Source of the DNA: Thermoanaerobacterales bacterium
GTDB taxonomy: Bacteria > Actinomycetota > Acidimicrobiia > Acidimicrobiales > JACDCH01
Direction of reading: 5' to 3'
Length of the DNA: 6,102 nucleotides
Assembly (NCBI GenBank): GCA_017577565.1
Contig: PKRH01000164.1
Span: 1 to 6,102, forward strand
The notes beneath the pieces were generated by a model, which saw only the letters and a list, made by a program, of their open reading frames with translations, did no database searches and was not told the origin of the DNA. Shown here in pieces: positions 1-5,896 of this stretch (position 1 is its first letter; every line of letters starts with the position of its first letter). Both the position numbers and the translations under genes were made by a program.

Positions 1-1436
1 GGCCGGCGCTGGCCCGTCACGAGGGCGCCGACGGCGGCGAGCAGCGGCCAAGCCGCCGCGTTGCGGTCGCCGGCGGCCCCGCCCTCGCCGGTGCCGGACG
101 AGGACAGGGCGTCGAGCTCGTCGTAGGCCCGGGCGGCCCGGCCCCAGAAGCCCCGCGCCGGCAGCAGCGCCGCCACGACGGCGAGGGCCCGGGCCCGCTC
201 GGGGTGGCCGGGCTCGGCGACGACCTGGTCGGCCAGCCGGAGCGCGCCGACCGTGTCGCCGGTCAGGGCGGACGCCTCGGCCCGGCGGGCCGCCACCTCG
301 GTGGCCGGCGTGCCGGCCGCCACCGCCCGGTCGTACCACTCGGCCGCCAGCTCCGGGGCCTCGGCCAGCGTCTCGTCCCCGGCGGCGACGAAGGCCGCCG
401 CGGCCTCGGCGCCCTGGGCCCCGGCCGCGGCGAGGTGCTCGCCGGTGCGGGCGGCCGGCGCCCCCCGCTCGGCCAGCGCCTCGGCCAGCCGGGAGTGGAA
501 GCGGCGCCGGTCGGCCAGCGGCGTCAGCTCGTCGCTGGCCGCGGCCACGACCGGGATGACCTCGCCGGTGTCGGGCGCCACCAGGCCGGCGGCCCGCAGC
601 TCGTCGATGGCGCCGCCCAGCTGGTCGGGCGCGATGCCGGTCGTGGCGCTGAGCAGGTGGTCGTCGAGGTCGGCGCCGGCGCTGAGCGCCTCGAGCACCG
701 TGCGGGCGTCGGGCTCGAGCTCGTCGATGCGGGCCCGCAGCGCCGCCACCAGCGACGGGCTGGGCGGCGGGACGGGGCCGGTCAACCGCCCCCCGCTGAT
801 CACACCGCTGTCGGACCAGGCGGCGAGCACCAGCTCGACCAGCTCGGCCATGCCCCCGCTGTGGTCGTGGACCGCCTCGACCAGCCGGTCGTCGACCGGG
901 GCGTCGAGCACGATGGCGGACGTCTCCGCGACCTCCCGCTCGTCGAGGGGCCCGAGCGCGGCCAGCAGCTGGCTGCGGCCGAGGACGGCGTCGAGCGCGG
1001 CGATCTCCCCGTCGCCCGGCGTCGGGCGGTGGGCGACCGTCAGCCCGATGCCCCGCTCGGCGGCCCGTTCGGCGACCCCCACCAGCACCCGCAGGGACGC
1101 CCGGTCGAGCCACTGGGCGTCGTCGACCACCAACGCCGCGCCGGTGTCCGCGAGGTGGTCGAGCAGGGCGGCGCGCCAGGCCCTCTCGTCCGGTTCGTCG
1201 ACGAGGCCGGGCACCGCGTCGGCCAGCGCACCGAAGTCGTGCCCGGCCTCGAGGCGCCGGCCGGAGAGACGGACCACCGGCACGTCCCGGTCGCACCAGC
1301 GGTCGACGACCGCAGCGATGACCGCGCGGGCGCCTCCCGTGCCAGGAGCCACGATGCCGAGCTGCGCCGGCCCGCCGCCGTCGGGCACTGCTGAAGCCGC
1401 CACACGCGCCACACGAGAAGGGAGTCGGGGCGCCAT
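1..1436 (-). CDS. LAL/MalT-like STAND ATPase regulator, N-terminal part (partial, probable LuxR family)
   Basis: An open frame of 478 codons starts at the ATG at 1436-1434 and continues past the left edge, so the C-terminus (where a LuxR-type HTH would lie) is not visible. Residues about 27-140 resemble the ATPase core of large LuxR-type (LAL) regulators: Walker B is textbook (ALVVDDAQWLDRAS, 101-114), followed by LTVAHRP (132-138), a sensor-like strand. The stretch LGPLDEREVAE (161-171) and SGGMAELVELVL (193-204) match the usual 'L.pL...e' and 'sgGnP..l.ell' segments. From about 310 on the chain is alanine-rich helical repeat (EHLAAAGAQGAEAA, AAEWYDRAVAAG), resembling TPRs. Oddities: the P-loop position reads APGTGGAR (30-37), lacking the Lys and Thr/Ser of GxxxxGK[ST], and the usual N-terminal 'VGRe' segment is absent. 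An in-frame TAG at 1451-1449 rules out a longer start; there is no Shine-Dalgarno sequence. Family assignment is good; DNA binding is inferred. A non-DNA-binding STAND or cyclase-type protein remains possible. Confidence 0.8.
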   Translation of the reverse strand, partial: MAPRLPSRVARVAASAVPDGGGPAQLGIVAPGTGGARAVIAAVVDRWCDRDVPVVRLSGRRLEAGHDFGALADAVPGLVDEPDERAWRAALLDHLADTGAALVVDDAQWLDRASLRVLVGVAERAAERGIGLTVAHRPTPGDGEIAALDAVLGRSQLLAALGPLDEREVAETSAIVLDAPVDDRLVEAVHDHSGGMAELVELVLAAWSDSGVISGGRLTGPVPPPSPSLVAALRARIDELEPDARTVLEALSAGADLDDHLLSATTGIAPDQLGGAIDELRAAGLVAPDTGEVIPVVAAASDELTPLADRRRFHSRLAEALAERGAPAARTGEHLAAAGAQGAEAAAAFVAAGDETLAEAPELAAEWYDRAVAAGTPATEVAARRAEASALTGDTVGALRLADQVVAEPGHPERARALAVVAALLPARGFWGRAARAYDELDALSSSGTGEGGAAGDRNAAAWPLLAAVGALVTGQRR

Positions 1437-1445
1437 GGGGAGCGG

Positions 1446-1451
1446 ATGCTA
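1446..1451 (-). promoter_or_regulatory. Putative -10 element (TAGCAT) of a leaderless LAL-like transcript
   Basis: TAGCAT reads on the minus strand and ends 9 nt before the ATG of the LAL-like gene. No ribosome binding site lies between them, and no convincing -35 hexamer is visible. The actinobacterial -10 pattern TANNNT at this distance is what leaderless or near-leaderless messages show. The same spacing recurs before two other genes here. Confidence 0.35.
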
Positions 1452-1570
1452 CAGCGCGACCGGGGCGGAATCGGGGGCAACCACGCACGGGTTTCGCTCA
1501 CGCGCGGCGCGTCGAGCAAGGGTGCACTAAGTTCTGCCCCCGAGAAGGGCAGTCGTCTGCGCCCATCGCT

Positions 1571-1578
1571 GGGGGGAG
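1571..1578 (+). promoter_or_regulatory. Ribosome binding site of the first lipoprotein gene
   Basis: GGGGGGAG sits 6 nt before the ATG at 1585 and supports that start. Flanking TGCGC (1558-1562) and GCGCA (1578-1582) are inverted repeats that could fold the site into a small hairpin. The 148-bp divergent region 1437-1584 shows no other confident element. Confidence 0.55.
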
Positions 1579-1584
1579 CGCACC

Positions 1585-2106
1585 ATGATCCGCCGTCATC
1601 TCCTGTTGCTGCTCGTCGCCCTGCTCGTCGGGGTCCCCGCCGCGTGCGGCGACGACGGCGGGTCGTCCGGCGACGGGGAGGCGGCCGAGGAGCCCGCCGA
1701 GGAGCAGGCGGCGGACGAGGGCGCCGACGACGAGGCGGCGGGGGAGGACGAGGCGGCCGCCGGCGGGGGCGACGAGCTCGGCGACGCGCTGGGCGTCGAC
1801 CGCGAGTTCACCGGCGAGGGGAGCGAGCAGTTCTGCGCCGAGGTGCAGGCCCTGGACTCCGAGGCGGCGGAGAACGAGGAGCTGCAGGCGAGCGACGCCG
1901 CCTACGCCGCCCGGATGGCGGCCATCACGCCGCCCGAGGAGATCGCCGAGGAGTGGACGACGCTCCACACGGTGCTCGCCCGGATGGGCGAGAGCACGTC
2001 CGAGAACCCGCTCGAGGACATCCCGCCCGAGGAGCTCGACGCGTGGGCCGTCTCGGGCGAGGTCGTGGCCGCCTACCTCGTCCAGGTCTGCGGCATCGAC
2101 GGCTGA
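1585..2106 (+). CDS. Small acidic secreted lipoprotein, long-linker paralogue (hypothetical)
   Basis: 173 residues. The N-terminus is a lipoprotein signal: positive residues RR at 3-4, a hydrophobic core (HLLLLLVALLVGV, 5-17), then PAAC with the putative lipidated Cys21. The -3 residue is Pro, so the lipobox is not ideal. Residues 22-80 are a low-complexity Asp/Glu/Ala/Gly linker, probably an extended spacer off the membrane. A folded domain of about 90 residues follows: FCAEVQAL (83-90), TPPEEIAEEW (115-124) and YLVQVCGID (164-172), with Cys84 and Cys169 as a likely disulfide pair. The same three landmarks recur in the lipoprotein gene just downstream, so the two are diverged tandem paralogues. 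I do not recognise a characterised family and assign no function. The start is fixed by a G-rich ribosome binding site. The gene is divergent from the LAL-like gene and has a terminator-like hairpin 19 nt after its stop. Confidence 0.85.
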   Translation: MIRRHLLLLLVALLVGVPAACGDDGGSSGDGEAAEEPAEEQAADEGADDEAAGEDEAAAGGGDELGDALGVDREFTGEGSEQFCAEVQALDSEAAENEELQASDAAYAARMAAITPPEEIAEEWTTLHTVLARMGESTSENPLEDIPPEELDAWAVSGEVVAAYLVQVCGIDG

Positions 2107-2124
2107 CCTGCCGGTCCGCGGCGC

Positions 2125-2150
2125 CCGGCGGTGTGGGCCGGCACCGGCGG
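2125..2150 (+). terminator. Terminator-like hairpin between the two lipoprotein genes
   Basis: CCGGCGGTG (2125-2133) pairs with CACCGGCGG (2142-2150) across an 8-nt loop, giving eight G-C/A-T pairs and one G-G mismatch. It begins 19 nt past the stop of the first lipoprotein gene. There is no T-tract, which is common in very high GC genomes but lowers confidence. If it works, the second lipoprotein gene needs its own promoter in 2151-2230. A TAGGGT hexamer at 2155-2160 is a weak candidate. Confidence 0.45.
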
Positions 2151-2230
2151 TGGGTAGGGTGCTGGACGGCGCGCCAGCGCTGGTTTCGTGGGGACGGGTC
2201 CGAGCAGGGCGCCACGGAGCCTTCGATCGA

Positions 2231-2237
2231 GAAGGGA
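2231..2237 (+). promoter_or_regulatory. Ribosome binding site that fixes the second lipoprotein start
   Basis: GAAGGGA lies 5 nt before the ATG at 2243. It selects this start over the upstream in-frame ATG at 2150, which would prepend 31 residues to the signal peptide and bury it inside the protein. Confidence 0.65.
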
Positions 2238-2242
2238 CATCG

Positions 2243-2641
2243 ATGCGACGCTCAACCCTGGCCCTCCCCGTGCTCGCGCTCGCGCTCGGCGCAGCCGCCT
2301 GCAGCGACAGCGACAGCGGCGGCCCCGACGAGGCCGCCGGCGGCGGCGCCGAGGAGTTCTGCGGCGACTTCCAGGACCTCGAGGAGCGCTACGCCGACGA
2401 CGTCGACGCCGATCCCGAGGTCGTCCTCGACGAGCTCGACGCCCTCGAGCCGCCCGAGGAGATCGCGGACGACTACCAGGAGCTGATCGACGCCCTCCGC
2501 GAGACCAGCACGCTGGACCCCGCGAACGAGGAGGACGTCGCCCGGGCCGAGCAGATCGCCGCGGACACGCAGGAGGCCAACGAGAACGTCAGCACCTTCC
2601 TGGCCGAGGAGTGCGAGATCGACACCAGCACCGCGCCCTGA
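2243..2641 (+). CDS. Small acidic secreted lipoprotein, short-linker paralogue (hypothetical)
   Basis: 132 residues from the ATG at 2243. The signal peptide is clear: RR at 2-3, hydrophobic LALPVLALALG (6-16) and GAAAC with putative lipidated Cys20. A short Ser/Asp/Gly/Ala linker (21-36) leads into a very acidic, mostly helical domain: EEFCGDFQDLEE (37-48), EPPEEIADDYQELIDAL (69-85) and FLAEECEID (119-127). Cys40 and Cys124 are 84 residues apart, almost the same as the 85-residue spacing in the upstream paralogue, which supports a shared fold closed by one disulfide outside the cytoplasm. It differs from its partner mainly in a linker about 40 residues shorter. I recognise no characterised family. 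It ends only 21 bp from the convergent anti-sigma gene, and that gap holds a perfect inverted repeat. An envelope or regulatory link to the neighbouring sigma switch is possible but is suggested by adjacency alone. Confidence 0.85.
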   Translation: MRRSTLALPVLALALGAAACSDSDSGGPDEAAGGGAEEFCGDFQDLEERYADDVDADPEVVLDELDALEPPEEIADDYQELIDALRETSTLDPANEEDVARAEQIAADTQEANENVSTFLAEECEIDTSTAP

Positions 2642-2643
2642 CG

Positions 2644-2659
2644 GGCACCGGGCGGTGCC
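2644..2659. terminator. Bidirectional terminator-like inverted repeat between convergent genes
   Basis: GGCACC (2644-2649), loop GGGC, GGTGCC (2654-2659) is a perfect 6-bp stem that nearly fills the 21-bp gap between the second lipoprotein gene and the anti-sigma gene. Being symmetric it could serve both directions. No T-tract follows on either strand. Confidence 0.45.
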
Positions 2660-2662
2660 GCC

Positions 2663-3100
2663 TCACGACGTGGTGGCCGGCCGGTAGACGACGAGGGTGA
2701 CGGTGGTGCCGTTGTCGGCCGGCGTGAAGGCGACCTCGTCGGCCAGCGTGCGCATGAGGGGGATGCCGAGGCCGCTCTCGTGGCGCAGCCGGCGGGGGTC
2801 GGTCGCCGCGGGCAGCGCCTCGAGGCGGTCGGGGTCGAAGCCCCGACCCTGGTCGACGACCTGGACGGTGACCTGGTCCTCCTCGATCACGCACCGCACC
2901 ACCACGGGGTCCTCGAGGACGGTGGCGGCCTCGTGCGCCTCGATGGCGTTGGAGCAGGCCTCGGAGACCGCGATCTTGAGATCGTCGAGGCGGGCCGGGC
3001 TCATGCCCGGGGCGAGCGAGCCGATGGCGGCGTCGACGACGAGGCGGACGAGCGACAGGTAGGCGGGCCGGGCCGGGATCTCCAGCTCGACGACCGCCAT
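2663..3100 (-). CDS. RsbW/SpoIIAB-type anti-sigma factor, HATPase serine kinase
   Basis: 145 residues, a single GHKL-type HATPase fold of the usual RsbW size. The N box is SEACSNAIEA (46-55), with the presumed catalytic base Glu47 and Mg-binding Asn51. The G1 box is VVDQGRGFDP (81-90) with Asp83. The G2 region is SGLGIPLMRTLADEV (109-123), and GTTV follows at 131. All ATP-site residues of an active kinase are present. Members bind and silence a sigma factor, and they phosphorylate a STAS partner to release themselves from it. The start follows the bldG-like stop by 3 bp, with GGAG (3112-3109) placed 8 nt upstream inside that gene, so the two are co-transcribed and probably translationally coupled. 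This order matches bldG followed by SCO3548 in Streptomyces coelicolor. No sigma factor gene is in view, so the target is unknown. Confidence 0.92.
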   Translation of the reverse strand: MAVVELEIPARPAYLSLVRLVVDAAIGSLAPGMSPARLDDLKIAVSEACSNAIEAHEAATVLEDPVVVRCVIEEDQVTVQVVDQGRGFDPDRLEALPAATDPRRLRHESGLGIPLMRTLADEVAFTPADNGTTVTLVVYRPATTS

Positions 3101-3103
3101 GCC

Positions 3104-3442
3104 TCACGCTCCGGCCACGGCCGCGTCGACGTCGGGCAGGAGGGGCAGGGCCTTGTCGAGGCCCGTGATCTGGAACAGGCGGGCGATGCGCGGCTGCGTG
3201 CACACGATGCGGAGGTCGCCGCCGTGCGTCCGGGCGCGCTTGAGCGCGCTGATGACGGTGCCGAGGCCCGTCGAGTCGAGGAAGTCGACCTGGTCGAGGT
3301 CGAGCACGAGGTGCGCGGACCCCTCGCCCACGAGCCGGACGAGGACCTCGCGCAGCTCGGGCGCCGTGGCGACGTCGACCTCGCCGTGGACGGTGACGAC
3401 GGTCCAGCCGCCGACCTCGGACACCTCGGTACGCAGTTGCAT
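3104..3442 (-). CDS. bldG: BldG-like STAS-domain anti-sigma factor antagonist
   Basis: 112 residues, a complete single STAS domain. It has the N-terminal strands (GGWTVVTVHGEVDVATAPEL, 11-30), the central HLVLDLDQVDFLDSTGLG (44-61) and RIVCTQPRIARLFQITGLD (from about residue 77). The phosphoacceptor is Ser57 in DFLDSTGLG, the same number and motif as in Streptomyces BldG, whose length (113 residues, as I recall it) is also nearly identical. In the unphosphorylated form such proteins bind the partner kinase/anti-sigma factor and free the sigma factor; phosphorylation of the serine switches this off. It is the first gene of a two-gene operon with the HATPase anti-sigma gene and is divergent from the DUF1998 helicase gene, as bldG is in Streptomyces. 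The ATG has no Shine-Dalgarno sequence; a TANNNT hexamer 9 nt upstream suggests a leaderless message. Orthology to bldG rests on sequence plus gene order; the family call itself is secure. Confidence 0.9.
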   Translation of the reverse strand: MQLRTEVSEVGGWTVVTVHGEVDVATAPELREVLVRLVGEGSAHLVLDLDQVDFLDSTGLGTVISALKRARTHGGDLRIVCTQPRIARLFQITGLDKALPLLPDVDAAVAGA

Positions 3443-3451
3443 GGCGCGCTG

Positions 3452-3457
3452 ACACTA
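3452..3457 (-). promoter_or_regulatory. Putative -10 element (TAGTGT) of the bldG-like operon
   Basis: On the minus strand TAGTGT ends 9 nt before the ATG at 3442, with no ribosome binding site in between. An overlapping GATAGT (3459-3454) is an alternative reading. No good -35 hexamer is present; the expected position falls around the 3464-3476 palindrome, so an activator or alternative sigma factor might be needed. Confidence 0.4.
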
Positions 3458-3463
3458 TCGTGC

Positions 3464-3476
3464 CCACGCCGCGTGG
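3464..3476. promoter_or_regulatory. Perfect palindrome, candidate operator
   Basis: CCACGC, one base, GCGTGG forms a perfect 6-1-6 inverted repeat. It lies just upstream of the putative -10 of the bldG-like operon, where a repressor or activator dimer could act. The binding protein is unknown. Very GC-rich palindromes also arise by chance in this genome. Confidence 0.3.
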
Positions 3477-3501
3477 TCGGCGCCTCCCGGGGCTACACAG
3501 C

Positions 3502-3511
3502 TGGAATTCCA
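3502..3511. promoter_or_regulatory. Palindrome TGGAATTCCA in the helicase promoter region
   Basis: A perfect 10-bp palindrome, unusually AT-rich for this window, sits between the possible -35 (TACACA, 3494-3499) and -10 (3518-3523) of the helicase gene. CTGTG occurs on the minus strand on both sides of its centre. It is an operator candidate with no assigned binding protein. Confidence 0.3.
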
Positions 3512-3517
3512 CAGGCG

Positions 3518-3523
3518 TAACCT
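3518..3523 (+). promoter_or_regulatory. Putative -10 element (TAACCT) of the helicase gene
   Basis: TAACCT ends 9 nt before the ATG at 3533. A weak -35 match, TACACA at 3494-3499, lies 18 bp upstream. The intervening sequence has no ribosome binding site, so transcription probably starts at or within a few bases of the ATG. Confidence 0.35.
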
Positions 3524-3532
3524 GACCTGGGC

Positions 3533-5896
3533 ATGGCCGTCGTCGCCCACGACCCCGCCGACCAGCTCGCGTCGCTGCAGTCCGCGCTGACGGCGCGGGC
3601 CCGGGCGCTGTGCGGCGACCAGGGCCCGGACCCGGACGCGGTCGTCGGGGCCGACGGCTCGCCGCTGGTCCACGTGCACCGGCTGCCGGCCCGGCCGGGA
3701 CGCACCGGCACGCTGGCGCGGCCCCTGCCCCCGGAGGTCGCCGAGCGGCTCGACGTCGACGCCCTGTGGGCCCACCAGGCCCGGGCCATCGACCTGGCCC
3801 GGGCCGGGCGGTCGGTCGTCGTGGCCACCGGCACCGCCTCGGGCAAGTCGCTCTGCTACCAGGTGCCCATCGCCGAGGCCGCCGCGGCCCCGGTGCGGCG
3901 GGGCACCGCCCTGCTGCTCTTCCCGACCAAGGCGCTGGCCCACGACCAGCTGCGGGCGCTCACCGGCTTCGGGTTCCCGGGGCTGGTGGCCGGGGCCTAC
4001 GACGGCGACACCGGCAACGAGGAGCGGGCCTGGATCCGCCGCCACGCCACCGCGGTGCTGACCAACCCCGAGATGCTGCACAGCGGCATCCTCCCCCACC
4101 ACGACCGGTGGTCGACCTTCCTGGCCCGCCTGCGCTACGTCGTCGTCGACGAGCTGCACGTGTTCCGGGGGATCTTCGGCTCGCACGTCGCCCACCTGCT
4201 GCGGCGCCTGCGGCGGCTGGCCAACCACTACGGCGCGGAGCCGACCTTCGTCTGTTGCTCGGCGACCATCGGCGAGCCCGAGCGGCTGGCCTCCGCGCTG
4301 TGCGGCGTGCCGGTCGAGGCCGTGACCGAGGACGCCTCGCCCCGGCCCGAGCGGCTGGTCGCCGTGTGGAACCCGCCGCCGCTCGACGAGAAGACCGGCG
4401 CCCGGGTGTCGCCCAACGCCGAGACCGCCGGCCTGGTCGCCGAGCTGGTGCGGTCGGGCCACACCACGCTGGCGTTCTGCCGAAGCCGGCGGGCGACCGA
4501 GGTCGTCGCCGCCGACGTGCGCCGGCGGCTGCCCTCCCACCTGCGGCGCCGCGTCGCCGCCTACCGGGGCGGCTACCTGGCCGAGGAGCGGCGCGAGATC
4601 GAGGAGCGCCTGTTCTCCGGCCGGCTCGACGGCGTCGTGGCCACGACCGCCCTCGAGCTCGGCATCGACGTCGGCGGGCTGGACGCAGTGGTGCTCAACG
4701 GCTTCCCCGGCACGGTCGCCTCGTTCCGCCAGCAGGCCGGCCGGGCCGGTCGCTCCGGGCGGCCGTCGGCGGCGGTGCTGGTGGCCGGGTCGGACCAGCT
4801 CGACCAGTGGATCGCCGCCCACCCCCACGAGCTGGTCGAGCGACCGCCCGAGCCGGTGGTCGTCAACCCCGCCAACCCGTTCGTGGCCGACGCCCACCTG
4901 CGCTGCGCCGCCCACGAGAAGCCCCTGACCCACGAGGACGAGCGCTACTGGCCCGGCCTGCTCGACGAGGTCGTGCGCCGGCTCGTCCTCGACGACCAGC
5001 TGGTCGTCCACCACCGGGGGCGGGGCCGCGGCCCGCAGGCGCTGTACGCCGGCGGGGGCTGGCCCGCGCACGGCGTCGGGCTGCGGGTGGGCGCCGGCGG
5101 CCAGGTCACCCTGCGGACCGAGGACGGCCGGGCGGTGGGCACGGTCGAGCTGGCCCGGGCCTGCGAGCAGGCCCATCCCGGCGCCTCGTACCTGCACGCC
5201 GGGCAGTCGTGGCGGGTGACCGAGCTGGACCTCGAGGGGCGGTGCGCCACCGTCGTGCCCGACGACGGCACGACCTACACGGTGGCCCGCACCGCCGTCG
5301 ACATCCGGGTGACGAGCTGCGACGCCACCCGCCGGGTGGGCGGGCTGGAGGTGGGCCTGGGCGGCGTCGAGGTGCACCAGCAGGTGACCGGCTACCAGCG
5401 CAAGGACGCCCTCACGGGCGAGTCGCTGGGCGTGACCCCGCTCGACCTGCCCCGCTCGACGCTGACGACCCGCGCCTTCTGGTACCGGGTGCCCGAGGGG
5501 CTGCTGGAGGCGGCGGGTGTCGGGCCGCGGGAGGCGCCCGGCGCGCTGCACGCGGCCGAGCACGCGGGCATCGGTGTCCTGCCCCTGTTCACGATCTGCG
5601 ACCGGTGGGACGTCGGCGGCGTGTCGACCCTGCACCAGCCCGACATCGGCGGGCCGGCGATCGTCGTCTACGACGGCTACCAGGGCGGCGCCGGCGTGGC
5701 CGAGCTGGGGTTCGAGGCGGCGGAGCGCCACGTGCGGGCCACGGCCGAGCTGGTGGCCGCCTGCGGCTGCGCGGCGGGGTGCCCGTCGTGCGTGCAGTCG
5801 CCGAAGTGCGGCAACGGCAACGAGCCGCTCGACAAGGAGGGGGCGCTCGCCCTCCTCCGGGCGGCCCTCGACCCGGCCCTGGCCGCCGCCGTGTGA
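3533..5896 (+). CDS. DEAH-like superfamily 2 helicase with DUF1998 domain (helicase/secretion neighbourhood, MrfA/YprA-like)
   Basis: 787 residues, complete. The RecA-like core has motif I ATGTASGKS (98-106, Lys105), Ia LFPTKALAHDQL (129-140), Ib TNPEML (177-182), motif II DELH (206-209) followed by VFRGIFGSHVA, motif III SAT (243-245), motif IV TLAFCRSRRATE (312-323), motif V TTALELGIDVGG (371-382) and motif VI QQAGRAGRSGR (400-410). The C-terminus carries the DUF1998 signature YDGYQGGAG (about 713-721) and a cysteine cluster, C744, C746, C750, C753 and C759 in CGCAAGCPSCVQSPKCGNG, expected to bind metal, probably zinc. All ATPase motifs look intact. This is the actinobacterial family found convergent to Tad-like secretion genes, related to Bacillus MrfA/YprA, a DNA-repair helicase. 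Whether its role is repair or DNA handling linked to the secretion genes cannot be settled from sequence. An in-frame TAA at 3518 excludes a longer start. It is divergent from the bldG-like operon and ends 11 bp from the TadE-like stop. Confidence 0.93.
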   Translation: MAVVAHDPADQLASLQSALTARARALCGDQGPDPDAVVGADGSPLVHVHRLPARPGRTGTLARPLPPEVAERLDVDALWAHQARAIDLARAGRSVVVATGTASGKSLCYQVPIAEAAAAPVRRGTALLLFPTKALAHDQLRALTGFGFPGLVAGAYDGDTGNEERAWIRRHATAVLTNPEMLHSGILPHHDRWSTFLARLRYVVVDELHVFRGIFGSHVAHLLRRLRRLANHYGAEPTFVCCSATIGEPERLASALCGVPVEAVTEDASPRPERLVAVWNPPPLDEKTGARVSPNAETAGLVAELVRSGHTTLAFCRSRRATEVVAADVRRRLPSHLRRRVAAYRGGYLAEERREIEERLFSGRLDGVVATTALELGIDVGGLDAVVLNGFPGTVASFRQQAGRAGRSGRPSAAVLVAGSDQLDQWIAAHPHELVERPPEPVVVNPANPFVADAHLRCAAHEKPLTHEDERYWPGLLDEVVRRLVLDDQLVVHHRGRGRGPQALYAGGGWPAHGVGLRVGAGGQVTLRTEDGRAVGTVELARACEQAHPGASYLHAGQSWRVTELDLEGRCATVVPDDGTTYTVARTAVDIRVTSCDATRRVGGLEVGLGGVEVHQQVTGYQRKDALTGESLGVTPLDLPRSTLTTRAFWYRVPEGLLEAAGVGPREAPGALHAAEHAGIGVLPLFTICDRWDVGGVSTLHQPDIGGPAIVVYDGYQGGAGVAELGFEAAERHVRATAELVAACGCAAGCPSCVQSPKCGNGNEPLDKEGALALLRAALDPALAAAV

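Noticed and set aside
1040..1519. Minus-strand open frame of 159 codons overlapping the LAL-like gene start
   Set aside because: It is a frame-shifted reading of the same DNA and carries no ATPase motif; it does not supply the missing N-terminal VGR segment either.
204..1530. Two overlapping plus-strand open frames opposite the LAL-like gene
   Set aside because: Their products are Arg/Gly/Ala/Ser-rich without domain features. The minus-strand frame encodes recognisable ATPase motifs and typical protein composition.
1585..1800. GC-rich near-repeats encoding Glu/Asp/Ala/Gly
   Set aside because: These follow from the low-complexity linker codons (GAG, GAC, GCC, GGC) rather than a DNA repeat with constant unit length.
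1414..2236. CGAGAAGGG occurs three times on the plus strand (1414, 1541, 2228)
   Set aside because: Only the last copy is at a ribosome binding site position. The first is inside the LAL-like coding region and the second is not followed by a start codon, so a shared role is not supported.
2150..2242. Upstream in-frame ATG for the second lipoprotein
   Set aside because: It would place 31 residues before the signal peptide and has no ribosome binding site. The ATG at 2243 has GAAGGGA 5 nt upstream and starts directly at the signal.
2589..3512. Minus-strand open frame of 307 codons across both sigma-switch genes
   Set aside because: It is an Arg/Pro-rich shadow frame; the STAS and HATPase genes in the other frames have unambiguous family signatures.
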